Shown: one piece after another, positions 34,871 through 49,123 of the stretch
Position numbering within the stretch: position 1 is the stretch's first letter
Layout: every line of letters begins with the position of its first letter
Origin: Episyrphus balteatus
Lineage: Eukaryota; Arthropoda; Insecta; Diptera; Syrphidae
DNA: 64,000 nucleotides
Assembly: GCF_945859705.1 (NCBI RefSeq)
Contig: NC_079137.1
Location: forward strand, 2,670,001 to 2,734,000
Direction: 5' to 3'
The notes under the pieces: generated by a model
Seen by the model: only the letters and a program-made list of their open reading frames with translations
What the model was told of the DNA's origin: nothing
Database searches by the model: none
Program-made: the position numbers and the translations under genes

Positions 34871-37127
34871 TAAAGTATAAAGCTTATAAACAAGTAAACA
34901 GAAACTATTTGCCCTGGTTAAAATTAAAACCATGTTTTTCCCCAAAATATCACAACAAAACGCTTAAACAAGTTGTTATAGAACTGGCTTATTTCAAAAT
35001 TAGTAATTCTTATGGAAATATTTATTTTTTTAAGAAATTTAATCTAATTGTTATGCGAACTGAAATTGCGTCTTAATATTCACCCTCGAGGAGCATCCAT
35101 ATCAAAATTAAGTGGCATCATTCGAAATTCTTTACTACCCAAGTACCAACTATTAAAGTCTTTTTTTTAGCATAGTAATCGTCGTGCGAATTAATTTGAA
35201 CAGCTCATTTGGAATTTATGAAATTCATGAAACAAACTAATGTTCTTCTCCCCATCAAAAATAAAACAAACAAACAAAAAAAAAAAAAAAAAGATATTCA
35301 ATTTTTTTGTTTTACTTTCTCTGGAATCCTGCAAAGTCTTGAAGCCAAAAAATACACAAATAATGCCTTCATTTATGTTATATATTTTTCTCTCTCTCTC
35401 ACTCTTGCACTGTCAGTATTTTCATCTTTCGTCCTTTTTCGCATTAACATTTGGAAACATCCAAACAGACAAAAATACATTATACATTTCTAAATTATGA
35501 ATATTACCCTCGTATATCTGTCGTCCTTCTCAAATTGGCTCTGGTCCTCATTTCATCTCTCGTCATTACGGATAATATTTGGATTATGACTTTCTCCTAC
35601 AACCCACACCAACACCATCAGAAAAAAAAATAAACTTATTCCAGCCTTATGGTATAGCAAAGTCCATATAACCACTACCACCACTACACAACAACCAAAA
35701 AAAAAAAAAAGGACGAAAAAGAACTGAAATAAATGTGATATAATGTCGAGATGTGGAAGCACAAAACATCATCCAGGATCCAGATCCAGTGATTCGGCAT
35801 CGTTGATGTTGGCGCTCATTTCTCTCTTGTTCGTCATGACGAGTCCTTTTTTTTGGGGGGTTGTAGGTACATATCCTTTTTTAACTTGCTTTTTGGTATT
35901 GGGTAGAAGAAAAAGATGGAACTGATGTGAAGAAGCACTTTCAAATTTGCATCAAACTACGACAAAAAGGACGAAAAATTCTAAATTAATATGAAACTCT
36001 TCTGCTCTATCTATCTCCGCATATAGAATATAGTCCTTGTATATTTATATGTAATCCTTGTCTGGACCATAACATGAACCACTTTGTTCACATAAACATA
36101 TAGAATGGGTAGAAGGAGAGATATTATTTTAACTGGCAAATCCAACTTTCAAAAATTTTCTATTTTTTTTGCACTTTTTTTTTTTTTTTTGGTTTTGTTG
36201 GGAGAAAAATGGGAAAATGAGACGAACGATTGTTGGTTTCGGGTATATACTTGGCGCTGACGGAGGAGGACACATCTCGAAAATGGCAATGGAAAAGAGC
36301 GGACTTTTGCTTGCAATTCTGTCAGAATTTTAGACGAGTTATGATAATTGCCTTGAAGATCTCGCTTTTCGGATGAAAATTGTTTGCAGTTTTCTGTTCT
36401 GTTCTGCGGTTATGTCAAATGCAATTCGTGTGATGGGATGAGAGGAGGGATTTAGAGTATTAAGGAAATAAAATGGCGTCGACATGGACAAAATCGACAA
36501 AAATGTTCAAAGTACAACTACAAATATATATGAAGGTATATGATGCTATTTTTGTATAAGACACGATATGGCGATACATTTAAAGGAATTGTAGAAACTT
36601 TAAGTCTCCTTTTGCGGAGCATGTTTATGACCATCAGCGAGGGAAGAAGGACATATGAAATGTAGTAGTTTTCTTATTTTTTTTTTTTTTTTCATTCGAA
36701 TTACGACAGGGAATTGGGTGGATATTTATATAGGAAATGCAATTGCCAAATGGATAAGAGCGTTATTTATAAGGTTTAAGGTCATTGAGTAGATTTTGGA
36801 AGAAAATTTTCTAATATCAAAGTTCAAAGGACGATATTGAAGAAGTTGAGGGATCTTCATAAGGATCAACTAAAAGTCTTACCGAATTGGGTTTTCTGTA
36901 TGAAAATGGAAAATCTTTTCAAAAGTCAAGTGACACGCTAGAGTGGTTTTAAGAATAAAAAAAAATACAAATTTAGAGCTCAAATTTTATAACCATTTTT
37001 GAGTTGATAAATAGACAAAAATTGGTATTTTTTTTAAGCAATTTTTAAAAACTGAAATCATACTTTTTTTATTTTTGCAAATTTTCGAAGTGTAAAAAAT
37101 AAGCACAAAATATCAGAAACATGTTCA
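34871..37127. other. Intronic DNA without a recognised gene
   Basis: Contains poly-A/T runs and moderately complex sequence. Open frames are short and without domains. Confidence 0.4.
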
Positions 37128-38788
37128 TTAGGGTGGGTCAAAAAAATCGAAATTCTTTTTTTTTGAATTGGTACTCCGAAAAATCGATTGCTAGACCCCT
37201 CTAAAACACACCAAATATGAGCTCTTTATATTAATGGGAAGGTCCTCCGGTTTGCAATTTTCCATTTTTACATCAAGCTTCTACTAAAAAAAAATAATTT
37301 TTTTATTAATTGACTTTTTAGCAAATTTCTTTTCATATTCTTGTAGGAAATTGAACGCTCTACAAAAAAGGCCTTATACACTTTTTTCGTTTATCTAACC
37401 GTTGAATAGATATTTGAGGTCCAAAAATCGAGAAAATCTTTAAAAATTCGTTTTTTGTTCTTAATTTTGTAACAAATTGAAAAATTATAATGATCAAACG
37501 CGCAAGACATATTCTTGTTGGAAATTGATTGCTCCACAAAAAAGGTCCTATTAACTTTTTTCATTAATCTAACCATTCTAAAGATATTCGAGGTCAAAGT
37601 TAAAAAAAAATATAAAAACATTTTATATTTTTAAAAAATTTCTAATTCACTGAAACTTCATTATTTTCAAATTAGCAAGATATATTCTTGTAGGAGCTTA
37701 AGCGATCTACAAAAAATTCCTTGGAATCAAATTGATTGCTTTAACCGTTTAGAAGATATTCGTATCCAAACCAATGCTCACTGATTTCAATAGTTTTCTT
37801 ATGACCCGTATGCATTGCGATTTGGATACGAATATCTTCTAAACGGTTAAAGCAATCAATTTGATGCCAAGGAATTGTTTGTAGAACGTTTAAACCCCTA
37901 CAAGAATCCGTCTTGCTAAATTGAAAATAATGAATTTTCAGTAAACTGGAAAATTTTTAAAAATATAAAATGTTTTCATAATTTTTTTTAACTTTGACCT
38001 CGAATATCTTTATAATGGTTAGATAAATGAAAAAAGTTAACAAGACCTTTTTTGTGAAGCAATCAATTTCCAACAAGAATATGTCTTGCGCGTTTGATTT
38101 TTATAATTTTTCAATTTGTTACAAAATTAAGAACAAAAAACGAATTTTTAAAGATTTTTTCGATTTTTGGACCTCAAATATCTATTCAACGGTTAGATAA
38201 ACGAAAAAAGTGTATAAGGCCTTTTTTGTAGAGCGTTCAATTTCTTACAAGAATATGAAAAGAAATTGGCTAAAAAGTCAATAAATAAAATACATCAAGC
38301 TTCTACTAAAAAAAAATAATTTTTTTATTAATTGACTTTTTAGCAAATTTCTTTTCATATTCTTGTAGGAAATTGAACGCTCTACAAAAAAGTCCTTATA
38401 CACTTTTTTCGTTTATCTAACCGTTGAATAGATATTTGGGGTCCAAAAATCGAGAAAATCTTTAAAAATTCGTTTTTTGTTCTTAATTTTGTAACAAATT
38501 GAAAAATTATAATGATCAAACGCGCAAGACATATTCTTGTTGGAAATTGATTGCTCCACAAAAAAGGTCCTATTAACTTTTTTCATTAATCTAACCATTC
38601 TAAAGATATTCGAGGTCAAAGTTAAAAAAAAATATAAAAACATTTTATATTTTTAAAAAATTTCTAATTCACTGAAACTTCATTATTTTCAAATTAGCAA
38701 GATATATTCTTGTAGGAGCTTAAGCGATCTACAAAAAATTCCTTGGAATCAAATTGATTGCTTTAACCGTTTAGAAGATATTCGTATC
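37128..38788. mobile_element. Rearranged fold-back element of the TTAGGGTGGGTC family
   Basis: Starts with TTAGGGTGGGTCAAAAAAAT, like the intact copy at 50453-51794. The left arm (to about 37770) and the inverted right arm (about 37800-38290) follow. The right arm stops before its terminal end, and a second copy of the left arm begins at about 38292 and runs to 38788. The two left-arm copies are almost identical: a 76-codon minus-strand frame in each differs at one residue. The final GACCCACCCTAA end is missing. Confidence 0.7.
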
Positions 38789-39800
38789 TTCTTATAATTT
38801 TTTGGGTTCTAAAATATTCCAAACTATATTTCATCCCTCAAAAAAAACAAAAAACTTTAATCAACTCATTAGCATTTCAAGCACATATCTAATCAGGATA
38901 ATTGGTTGAATAGTGACAAAATTTCAAAATTCAAAAAACTAAAAGTTCAAACTAAATTTAAGGATTCAACTCATGTAGATCTCTACCTTACCTTCTACAC
39001 ATATTCATATAATATGATAATCCTTCATCTCAAAACACACAAAACAAAAAAAAAAAAAAACTAATGTTCCATCATCACGTATTTCAAAAACATAAAACCG
39101 ACAACGAAGAAACTTTTGCTGACCACCAATTATGTATGCTAATTAATCTCAGAGATGTCTTCTCTCCTGCATCTAAACTATCTGGGCAAATCCCCAATGG
39201 TCGCACCTTTCAACAGATACAAAAAAAAAAAAAAATATTGTGAGTTCTGAGTTGTGACAAAGAACTGGCGAGAAAATCTCTCAAAATCAATTTTAGTTTT
39301 CCTGGACGAAATTCAATTGTAGCTTCTACCCACACAAGAGGCCTCCATGTGTTGTGGCCAGTCAGTAGGTATGTTTTAGTTGAAGTCAGGTCTTGTGTTG
39401 AAGTTCGCAACTGAAAAATCACGTTTTGAATGCAAAATCATGTTGTATAGGTATGCTCCCAAAAAAAAAAATTGGACGTGGTGGAGTACACACATGACCG
39501 AGAGATTTATTCTTTTACGTCTTGAAGGCTGTTATGTTCACTCTCCTAAAGGTAGAACTCAGCCGGTATATCTATCCAATCCTGGGATTTCTAGTTTTTG
39601 CTTGCTCTCTGTATGTTCGATTTAATTAATTTAATTATAAAAAAGCAAATGTATGTATGCATGTAAGTATGCTCTGGCATGTCATATGGTATGATTTTGA
39701 GAACTTTCAAGCTGGTATCTATACCCTTACCTATATGAAAAAGAGTTTTCGTCTTAGTTGGGCATTTAAATAAAATTATTTTTTTTTATTCTATCTGCAG
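38789..39800. other. End of intron 4, no recognised feature besides the acceptor
   Basis: AT-rich. The last 20 bases (pyrimidine run then CTGCAG) form a strong splice acceptor for exon 5. Confidence 0.6.
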
Positions 39801-39998
39801 GTACTCACTGAAATTACACATCAACATCCACATGGAACGTGATAAGAAATATTTATGTCCTATGGAAAATTGTCAATATATTGGAAGGAATAGTACTGCC
39901 TTGAGTATACATATGAGTAGCCATGAAGTGAAGACAGAATTCAAATGTCAAGAGGCGAATTGCAAATATCAAGGAAAAAGCGCATATCATTTAAAAAG
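39801..39998 (+). CDS. Poly-zinc-finger protein, coding exon 5 (residues 986-1052)
   Basis: Acceptor CTATCTGCAG. The first base completes the Lys codon begun at 16583, and the exon finishes the finger at 976-996. It encodes a finger at 1005-1027 with C-x4-C spacing and the first part of the finger at 1035-1057, also C-x4-C. It ends in phase 2 (AG) before GTAAGT at 39999. Isolated at 23 kb and 13 kb from its neighbours, it is easy to miss, but spacing and phase agree on both sides. Confidence 0.9.
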
Positions 39999-40639
39999 GT
40001 AAGTTATACGTATTTTGTTCAACTATCAATATTTACGTTTATTGAAATCTTATGATTGTAATAAATTTAAAGAGTAGCAATAACGAATATGGTCAAAAGG
40101 AAACATTTCGTATGTTTTGCCCTAAGGTTGAAATCCTTAATTTCAACGATCCAATTTTATTACAACACAAGATTAATATAACCTTTTTCAGACTTTTTGA
40201 GAAAATAAAAGAGAAATGAAAAAACGAAATAAAAAAAAAACAACTTTTAAAACTTTAAGCTAGCTGTAACTTGTTGAAAACTTTTATTGATCTAATAATT
40301 TCGTTAAATTGATTTGTGTCAAATGATGCAATATTTGTATTTATTTGGGAAAACATGCATCAGGTAAAACCTTAAAAAAAATTGTTTGTTTTTCTTAAGA
40401 TTAAGAATAAGAAATAAATTTTTTATTTAAAACACAGTTACAATAAATATTTGAAGGGGATTTTGTATGCATGTTTGAAAAAGTTTTTTTTTTCAATTTT
40501 ATTGCGAAAATTAATTGGAAAAATACTAAAATTATTCAATTAAATATTTACATAAAATGCTTTAACCCGTTACATATATGTCAAGAACGTATATTTTAAA
40601 ATTAATAAAATTTAAGCACTTGCATTGAATAATTATAAA

Positions 40640-42455
40640 AGCACGTATTTTTTTTTTTAAATCAATATTTTTATTTTTTATAGTCATTTTTTTTCGACAT
40701 TTAAAAATCAAAATAAAAAATGTAAAATGCTGTTTTCAAGTATTGAAACAAAAAAATTCAATGCAAAATATGTGCATTAAATATTTGTTTGTTAACACTC
40801 GTCGAGTTTCTTACAAAGGAGATGGGGCAAAATTATATGGGACTTGGGCCATGAGCGTACATTAATGAGACTAGTCTCAAAATGAAGCTGGAGGTTAGTA
40901 TATTCAATCAATTAATTTTTTTTTTCAAATCGTAAGTCAGGTTCTTGAGATACAAGGCTCCAAAGTTCGTTCTGATAACCCTTATTTGTCCCTTTTATAT
41001 GCAAATATCATGAGAACTACAAAAGGTATATTGATGTTTTTGATGTCAAATGAAAGGTTGTTAAGTACTAGTAAAGGTACTAACCTTTTAAACAATATAA
41101 AATACATATTACACAAAACAAAGAAACGGCGAAAAAATAAATAAAAGTAGAATATTAATTTGAAAAAATCGATTCATGTTCGACATTAATGGCATTTATT
41201 TCCAAATTAAATATGCTTGTAATCGACACGTACGTATGTATGTGTAGTTATAAAACTGTTTTAATTTTTTAGAATGCGATTAGAACCGGTTTAGAAGCTT
41301 GTTTATTTGTGTTATGTTATGTGGAGAAAACCAATTGGTTAATACACTTTTCAAAAAAACTTGGGAGATCACTTATAGAAAAGGAACGGATAAGATGTTG
41401 TTATTTTAAAGAACAATTTAATTAGAACATTGGTTTATTGTATTTAATTCCATTTTCATTAATTTCAAAGAACTTATCAGTTTATTATATGTAGTTTCAA
41501 AAAGCTCCAAGAACTATATTTTAAACTAAAACAGAGATAAAAGTGGATTTATCGGAAATCTTCTTTAGTACGTATTTTGTAATCTAGTTTATATAAACAA
41601 AGTTTAGCCCAGAGTTCATCACAAGAAATTACAGTTTTTGTGTCTCTCTAATATAATTTGGTCAAATAAGGACCAGTTGTGCAAACGTGGTTCAGCCTCG
41701 GATCAGGAATTTAACCCACCGATTTTGGCGGATTAGCTACGGGTCAACTTCGGTTCATGCATGAATGTGGCTATTTTCACGTATTTTTACATATGTGGTT
41801 CAAGGTACAAGGTTGAACCAGTGCTAAACCGCAACAAAAATTGATATTTTAAAATAATATTTTATTTTTTTTATTTGTTCGCCGTTTCTTTGTTTTGTGT
41901 AATATGTATTTTATATTGTTAAAAAGGCACTAAAACCACCTTTCATTTGACATCAAAAACATCAATATACCTCTTGTAGTTCTCATGATATTTGCATATA
42001 AAAGTGACAAATAAGGGTTATCAGAACGAACTTTGGAGCCTTGTATCTCAAGAACCTGACTTACGATTTGAAAAAAAAATTCATAGATTGAATATACTAA
42101 CCTCCAGCTTCATTTTGAGACTAGTCTCATTAATGTACGCTCATGGCCCAAAAACGCCCCATCTCCTTTGACTTTTTGACCTAATATTATCATCAATATT
42201 ATGGTTGACAAAAGTTTATGTATGGTTAAATGGCCAAAATTGTATGAAATTCGACAAGTATTAAAAAAAATTTAATGCACACATTTTGCATTGATTTTTT
42301 TTTCTATGCAGAAATTTTTTTTCAATGTAATTATGTATTTTTCAGTTGCAATAAATATTTTTTTTTCAATGCAAATTTTTTCAATAAATATTTTTTTCAA
42401 TTTGTAATGGAAAGCAAATGCATTAAAAATAAATTAATTTTTTACAACCTTGGTT
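40640..42455. mobile_element. Relative of the 54972-55501 hAT-like element, apparently split by a fold-back
   Basis: The part at 42210-42455 resembles 55210-55500: GTATGGTTAAATGGCCAAAA, AATGCACACATTTTGCATTG, TGCAATAAATATTTTT, and an end TTTTTTACAACCTTGG. An inverted AAATATGTGCATTAAAT piece lies at about 40770. The fold-back 40814-42170 separates the two. The left terminus is too diverged to place. Confidence 0.4.
40814..42170. mobile_element. 1.36-kb fold-back element
   Basis: Ends CAAAGGAGATGGGGC and GCCCCATCTCCTTTG are inverted. The arms (about 320 bp) include GAGACTAGTCTCAAAATGAA, AACCTGACTTACGATTTG and TGTGTAATATGTATTTTATA with their complements. The centre (about 41150-41870) is unique AT-rich sequence. 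No transposase; target duplication not clear. Confidence 0.65.
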
Positions 42456-45400
42456 TAAACATGCATTGCAAAAAATAAGTAAAAGAAATGTTTTTTTAAT
42501 AGCCCATTTTTTTTTTATGACAGTAATGTCAGTACTGTAAGTGTTTGGAGGGTACATTGTAAGTCAACAGCCAGATAATGAAAGTGTTGGCAAATTCGAT
42601 TATTCAAAAAGGTTGAAAATAATTTTGTCTAAGACTCTTAATAGTTCGCAAGGTAACTATTTGTCTAGTTTCTATCAACTTTTAGTTTACCAATTTCACA
42701 TCAAACTTATGTATTTATATGGAAACATTAAAAATTAAATTGACATGTGTTTTATTATTTTCTGTGGAAAAATCAAACAATACCTAAAGATCTTTGACGC
42801 TAAAATATTCCCTATAATCTATGATCGAAACGGGCTATATTACCTATTTCCATTTGTTAAACTTCAATTTCAAACACAGCATATAAAATGCTTCTTTGAA
42901 GTAGAAAATTGACATCCAAGTTCTGATCAAGCCGTAAATTGATATCCAATGACAATTTCCATTGCATCAAATTTAAACTTCACCAAACACGAATTTCAAA
43001 TTTCCATTTTCTGCATCAAATCATCCGCCATATACCTACTCTCTCGTATATAGTTACATCTCTTGCACACTCAAACTATCGTAACAAAACTCAAAACAAG
43101 ATCATCTCAATACTTTAGAGCTGTCCTCGAGATCATCCAATAAGTTACCTACCTCGTTTCTGATCTTCTGTTTTTTTTTTTTTTTTTCTACAAAAAAAAA
43201 AAAAATTCCACATCACACAGCAAGCTATAACCACCCGCTCCTTGCTCGCGGATCTATACTTAGCCATCACACAAGAAAAATAAGCATGCATTCCAGAGTT
43301 TGACTTCGCCTCCTCTTTCGCAAAAAGGAAGATCAAGATCAATGTCCGTCGCTTTGTTCTTTTCGTTCGGTCTATACTTTTTTAACTATAATGTGTAGCT
43401 TGTTTCAACCATCGACGTGTTCGACTGCTTCCAATTCCATAAATGGACCGTCCGTCGTCGGTCGTCGTTGTCGACGTCTTTGGTTGTAGCGTAGTAGGGT
43501 ACTGTACAGAAGCATCTCATCTACTCCAATATACGCTCGTCATTCCGTTCCGCCATGCAATCGACCGCGTCGAGCACCATAACTTCTCATCACATCGCAT
43601 GCATGCAATAGCACTAAAATACATCAGCGCGGCATGTGTATTCTATATATATTCCCTGCTCCACCTTCATCCGAGAGAGGGACACCGGTCTGGCTTTTTG
43701 TAGAGAACCGATCATCATCATCATCATCGTAGTCGTCGTCGTCCTCATCATCATCATCAGCGTGGCCAACAAATGTTGCACATCGCAAATTAAACGAAAA
43801 ACCGAAATCTAAGCTTGTGGAATCTCTGAAAGTTCTTATGGTTGAAGTTTGCATCCAGGGACGGATTTACTTTTTTGAAAAATAAAAAAAAAATGTAAGG
43901 ACTTAAAAACTGGTTGGTTAGGTGCTAGACTGGAATGTATTTCAACTTAAATGTGGGTAGGTTCAAAATTTCAATAATTGGGGCGCCAGTGATAAATTGG
44001 CAGACCCCACTATTAAAGAGCCTTAAATAAATTCTCTATAAATCCAACCGAGTTGAAGCATAAAACAGCGCCTCAGATAAATAATCTGTCTGTGTCCATC
44101 CTCCAGAATGGTCGTCCTTTTTTTTCGTTTGTGTGTGTGTGTTTGTTATGCGAAGGCTGCCATGACAGCAGAACCAAAATGCATCTCTAGAACATGTGCA
44201 TATTGGTGATCTCGCACAAGAAAATAACATGACGCGCCATTGTGTGGCGGGTGGCTGTTTTAGAGTGCTCCAGCAACATCAGGAGGAGAACAAAACATCA
44301 ACCTGACGACGACGACCAAGACGGCCGGCGATGATGATGAGGACAACAACGACAACCACGGGCTTGAATGTTGCTCCTGCTCCTGCTGGCTAGCTGCTGT
44401 TTGGTGGAGTTTTTTGTTGTTTTATTTTATTTTTTGTTCCTTCTTAAATTTAAACTTAGTCGTGACTTATCGATTGGAATGATATGGAAAATTTTTGTAA
44501 TATTTCTTGGACTCTTGTGGCAACGTCTCTTTTTTTTTTGCTGTTTGTGGAGGACTTTTGATGGCGGCCTCAATGCAGATGCATTCAATGTGTGGCTTGG
44601 CTATATGTGGCTGCTTCGGTTGCTGCTGTGGTGATCTCTGATGATGTTGGCTGTTGTGAACCAATCTGATGATGAGCCATTTAAATCTGAAGCCATTTTT
44701 TTTTTTTGTTGGGTATTTTGCTGTTGATTCTTTTCTTTTACCCAGATTCACCTAATATGGCCGAAGAGGACATGTTCTAAGGTAGATCAACGACAACAAC
44801 TGTAGTAGCTGAATGGTAGAATCAATTTGAGTTCAATTATACACTGAACGAAATAGAAATTGATCTCGGGAGTCGAAAGAGGAAATTAATTTTAATAATT
44901 AATTTGCAAACAAAAGAGCTGACGAACGAACTTGAATTTTTAAAATGATATTAGAATTTGTCTGTTTTTCAGCAAAGTAAATAATTTTGTGTAGGTTTTT
45001 GAAAAAAAAAGGTTTAAATAATATAAAGAGCTTTTGCACGCTTCAAAAAGTTTGAACGACTGTGCTACGAAAAGTGCTTTCCAACTAATTTCCGATAGAG
45101 TCATCTATTTCGTCGGCTTGCTTTGCCGAAAGCTGTTTATCTTTTTTCTAAAATTCTTTCGTGAATCATACAATAAATTAGCAAACCGAATTTCAAGTTG
45201 GCAAAATATACTCAAAAAACAGGAGGTAACTTCAAGGCAGTCAAGAAAATATAGATGAACATTAAGAAAACAAAGTTTACAGCTGCAATAATAATTTCTT
45301 TCAGTGTATAAATGACCTCATAGACCTAAACAGAATACACCTCATGTATGATACTTCAATTTATGGTTTAAAAACAATAACAAAAAAAAACCTTCCCCAC

Positions 45401-48183
45401 TTTTCAACTACACATAGGCTTCTGTCTCTACATTGTTCCTATATTCTCTTCGAAAGATGCGCGCTATCATTTCAAAGATTTCCTTCAATTTTCTGGGATT
45501 CGTGAAATTCATTTCAACTTCTTGTGTATAAATTGAAAATAACCCTGATCCTGTGATGTGAATGAATCCTTCGCGAGTTCGAGTTTGGGCCTTGTGACTT
45601 TGCGCTTTTGTAAAAGATCGAGATTTGAATCCACAATTGCTGGCTTATGGCGGAGACACAGAAAGAGAAACCCTCTTTCATCATTCTTATACGAAAACCG
45701 CAAAACAAAAAAAAAAACCTTTAAGAGAAATAAAAAAAGATCTTCAATTAAAGATCAGAACAAAAGGTGCTATAGAGTCAAACAGTCGATTATTGGCTAC
45801 TAATTAAGGTTCTTCAAGAAGAAAAAAATAAAAAAAATAAAAAAAGATAAAAATGCATTGGTGTTCATCACGGGATAAACTATAAGCGGTAAGTTGCGCG
45901 TCGTCTTTTGTAACAATTAATTCTCAAAGAAAAGACAAGAAGCCAGATAAGTTTTTTCTCAAACTCAAACGAGTATACTCAGAGCTATTTGGAAGATATG
46001 ATGATTATACCCATGAGAGTATTGTTTAACGAGGTTTAATTGAAAAGGAGAATTTCGATATAACTATGAAGACGAGTATAACCTTTACATAACTCAAAGA
46101 TGATCAATCAAGATTCAAAAATTCTCAGCTTTGTCTGTGGAATTGGAATTTTTTTTTGTTGAAAAAAAAGGTAAGGGATGCCAATTTGCAATATGGTTGC
46201 GTTTAGTGAGGAATTAGTTTTTATAAAGTGGAACGTAATAGCGGCGACTTAGATAAAAATTGAAATACGCAAAGAGCTTAAGTTGTTTTTAATGAGTTTA
46301 ATAGTCGAGTAATATAACAGCGTCTAATTAAAGGAAGAAGAAGAATAGTCGAGTAACTTTAGCAAATATTTCAATATCTATAAGACCTTACAAAAACTCA
46401 ATTCTTAAAATTGTAAAATTTTATGGGGTTCCCCCGAAAAAAATTCGACAAAAATTTTTTTCTATGGGAGTTGCGGTCACTCTAATGTACATACACAAAT
46501 ATATTTAAAGAAGTTTTCTGCTCTACAAAAAACTAAGGGACGATTTTTTTGGAATGAGCTAAAAGAGAAGAACAAATTAAGTGTAATTTAAAATTCTGAA
46601 CAAAGTATTGGATGCATTGAAAGACCTCCATTTTAATGATCCAATGAACAAAACTAGCAATAAGTTTTTAAAGTTGTTAAATGTTTTAGACTTTTTTCGT
46701 TGTTTTAATTCTCTTTTGTTTTTTTTTTTTTTTTTTTTTGAATTGAAAAGTCTCAAAAAATGTATCTTGTGTTCTAATTTATTTTACAATTCAATATAAG
46801 TGGATTGTTAAAGGAATGGTAAATTTTTTTTTAAACAAACAGCCTTTGCTGAAATATATAATTAATTAGTAAAACCACTCGAAACCAATTTATGTTGCAA
46901 GAATATAAATATTAGTGAATAAAATTTAAGAAGTAAGGATTCTATGTAGATAAACGGAGAAGGAGAAAAAGACCACCTAAAATTAAGTGGATTTCTGCAT
47001 GGTGTCTTGCCGAAATGGCTTCCGTCTTAAATTAAACGGAAATCCATTTAATTTAAGATGAAAGTGTTCTTATTTTAATGATAATAAGAAGATTTTCATC
47101 ATTGCACAGACTTGATTTTATGGTAAATGTTGGTTTAGGGGTTAAAGTATTTTATGTAAATATTTAATTGAATAATTTTAGTAATAATTTTTTAAAAAAA
47201 ATGTAACTAAAAAAATATAAAAAAGTGTTTTTAAAACTATAAAAACACCTTTTTAAATGTTCTTTTTACCCCCTTAGCCATCTCAATTTGATACGCCTTG
47301 AACTTCATATCTTAACCATTTTTATATACCATTTTTATAAAAAAATTGAGAGATTCTTAGGACCAATTTCAAATGGCCTAAGCGAAGCAACGAAGTTGTC
47401 TTAGCGGGACAGAGGACCCAAAAAAAAAAAAATGAATCCTGAGAACCCGCGAAGTGAGCCAGGCATGATACTTTTAAGTTAAAAAGCTGTTCATATTGGC
47501 GAAAATAGTTAAGAAAATGAAAATCTGATAAAAAGGTAATTTTCTTATTTTCAATTTTCTCGGAAATTATAAGGCATAGAAGCATATGGTTTTTAGTATT
47601 TGATAAGAAATTAATTGAGGCAGCTTATTTCATTGATTTATTTCTTATTTAAATTCACATTCTTGTTAAAAATAGTATTTAAAGTGTTTTTTTTCAACTT
47701 TTTTCCCAAATTTTTGAAGTTTGAAGTTGATTATTTCGAGAACAATTAATTGCAATAATTTGATTTAAAAATTAAAATCAAATGTACAATTCTGGCTTTT
47801 GAAAAAGGTATCATTCATAACTGCAAGTGTTGCCGTTGTTTTTAAATAATTTTTTTTGTATTTAACGTGATATTTTAGAAAATTGGCCCTCCCGCCTAAA
47901 CGGGGGGAGATGGACCCCCTCTCCCATAGCAAAAAATTATTGTATTAAACTCCTCTACAAAATACCGTTATCAATTCTTGTCGCCTAATTTATCGTACTC
48001 TCCCCAAGATTTTTATTCCAAATTGTCCCGATTAGAAATACAAAAATATGAATAACTTTTGAAAAGGAGCAGCTAGGATTTCAATTCCAACGGATTTTGG
48101 ACGTATAATCATCAACGAATACAACCCAACTTGCAGTTTTTGTCGACATTTTTGTGATACCTATCGGTGCTTTCTGCCCACCG
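42456..48183. other. Intronic DNA without a recognised gene
   Basis: Complexity rises between about 43000 and 45700, with CAT/GTC trinucleotide patches (43690-43760 and 44320-44350); this may be regulatory. A possible tenth, degenerate primer-site-like word (GGGGCGCCA) lies at 43980. A 32-bp near-palindrome (CTTAAATTAAACGGAAAT and its complement) lies at about 47027-47060. Nothing coding can be supported. Confidence 0.4.
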
Positions 48184-49118
48184 CACTGTGGGCTAGAACG
48201 CTATTTTAGCTGGAATTAATTATAGAAATTCTCGAAATCGTCTAAAATTGCAATTAAAGGCATTAAAATGGTGTCGAATGATATAATAATGATAATTTTA
48301 TGGCACAACCGATTCTAATGGTAAGAACAACATCAAAAATAAGCGAGTTATTATGTAAAATGAGGTTTTCAAATTTTCAACACATATAAAATTGGTCTAA
48401 AAAACAAAAATGGGTTCTTTGAAGTTTGAACGCATCAAATTCGAAAATGGTATCATTGAAGCGAACAAAAGTTGTTTTTACTTATTATGGAATATAAAAT
48501 GTTAATGCAAATAAAAAAATCGTTATTTGAAAACATTCAACTCGTTTTCTTTTCATTGTAAGTGGTTTTTCTGAATATTTTGCTCCCTATACTTTCGGAG
48601 TTACAGCGAAAAAAGTTTACTCTTGTAGGACATAGTTTTATATAAAACATAAAGCCATATAGGCTAGCTACTTTTTAAAATTATTTCTAGAGTGTGCCTA
48701 CGCGTGCCTTTTTTTTTAAAGCTTAGGAACATTCGTTTTATATAAAATCGGTGATAGTAACATACTTTACTTTAAAATTTATACACAAAAGTTCAATATA
48801 ATAACAATTTATTAGCAAATACTATATTAAAATACATCACTCATTGATAAACTAGCAAAATTTTCACAATCAATCAGTTAAAACAAACACAGTAAACGAA
48901 TATCTGGATAGAGGAAAAAGTGGCCTTTTTTGTTTTTATTTTCGAAAAATTGCTTTCGACTGTGTTTTTTAGGTACCCAATGAATGTTTTGACCTCAACT
49001 TTGAATGAGAAATTATAACTAGTCCATTTATCTATCGAATGAGACCAAAATTATCAATTTTGGAAGAAGTTGACATTTTTAATTAATTCCAGCTAAAATA
49101 GCGTTCTAGCCCACAGTG
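48184..49118. mobile_element. Transib-like non-autonomous element with RSS-heptamer ends
   Basis: 935 bp. Both ends read inward CACTGTGGGCTAGAACGCTA and stay identical for 39 bp. CACCG flanks both sides (48179-48183 and 49119-49123), a 5-bp target duplication. Known Transib elements make 5-bp duplications and have CACWRTG-like termini related to the recombination signal heptamer CACAGTG, which is exactly the terminal heptamer here. There is no open frame for a transposase. The assignment rests on ends and duplication only. Confidence 0.7.
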
Positions 49119-49123
49119 CACCG

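Larger units (their letters stand above)
16584..39800 (+). other. Intron 4 (23.2 kb), repeat-rich
   Basis: Donor GTGAGT, acceptor CTATCTGCAG. The zinc-finger frame resumes exactly at 39801. No other gene inside can be supported on either strand. Its repeats, mobile elements and the primer-binding-site-like cluster are listed separately. Confidence 0.85.
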
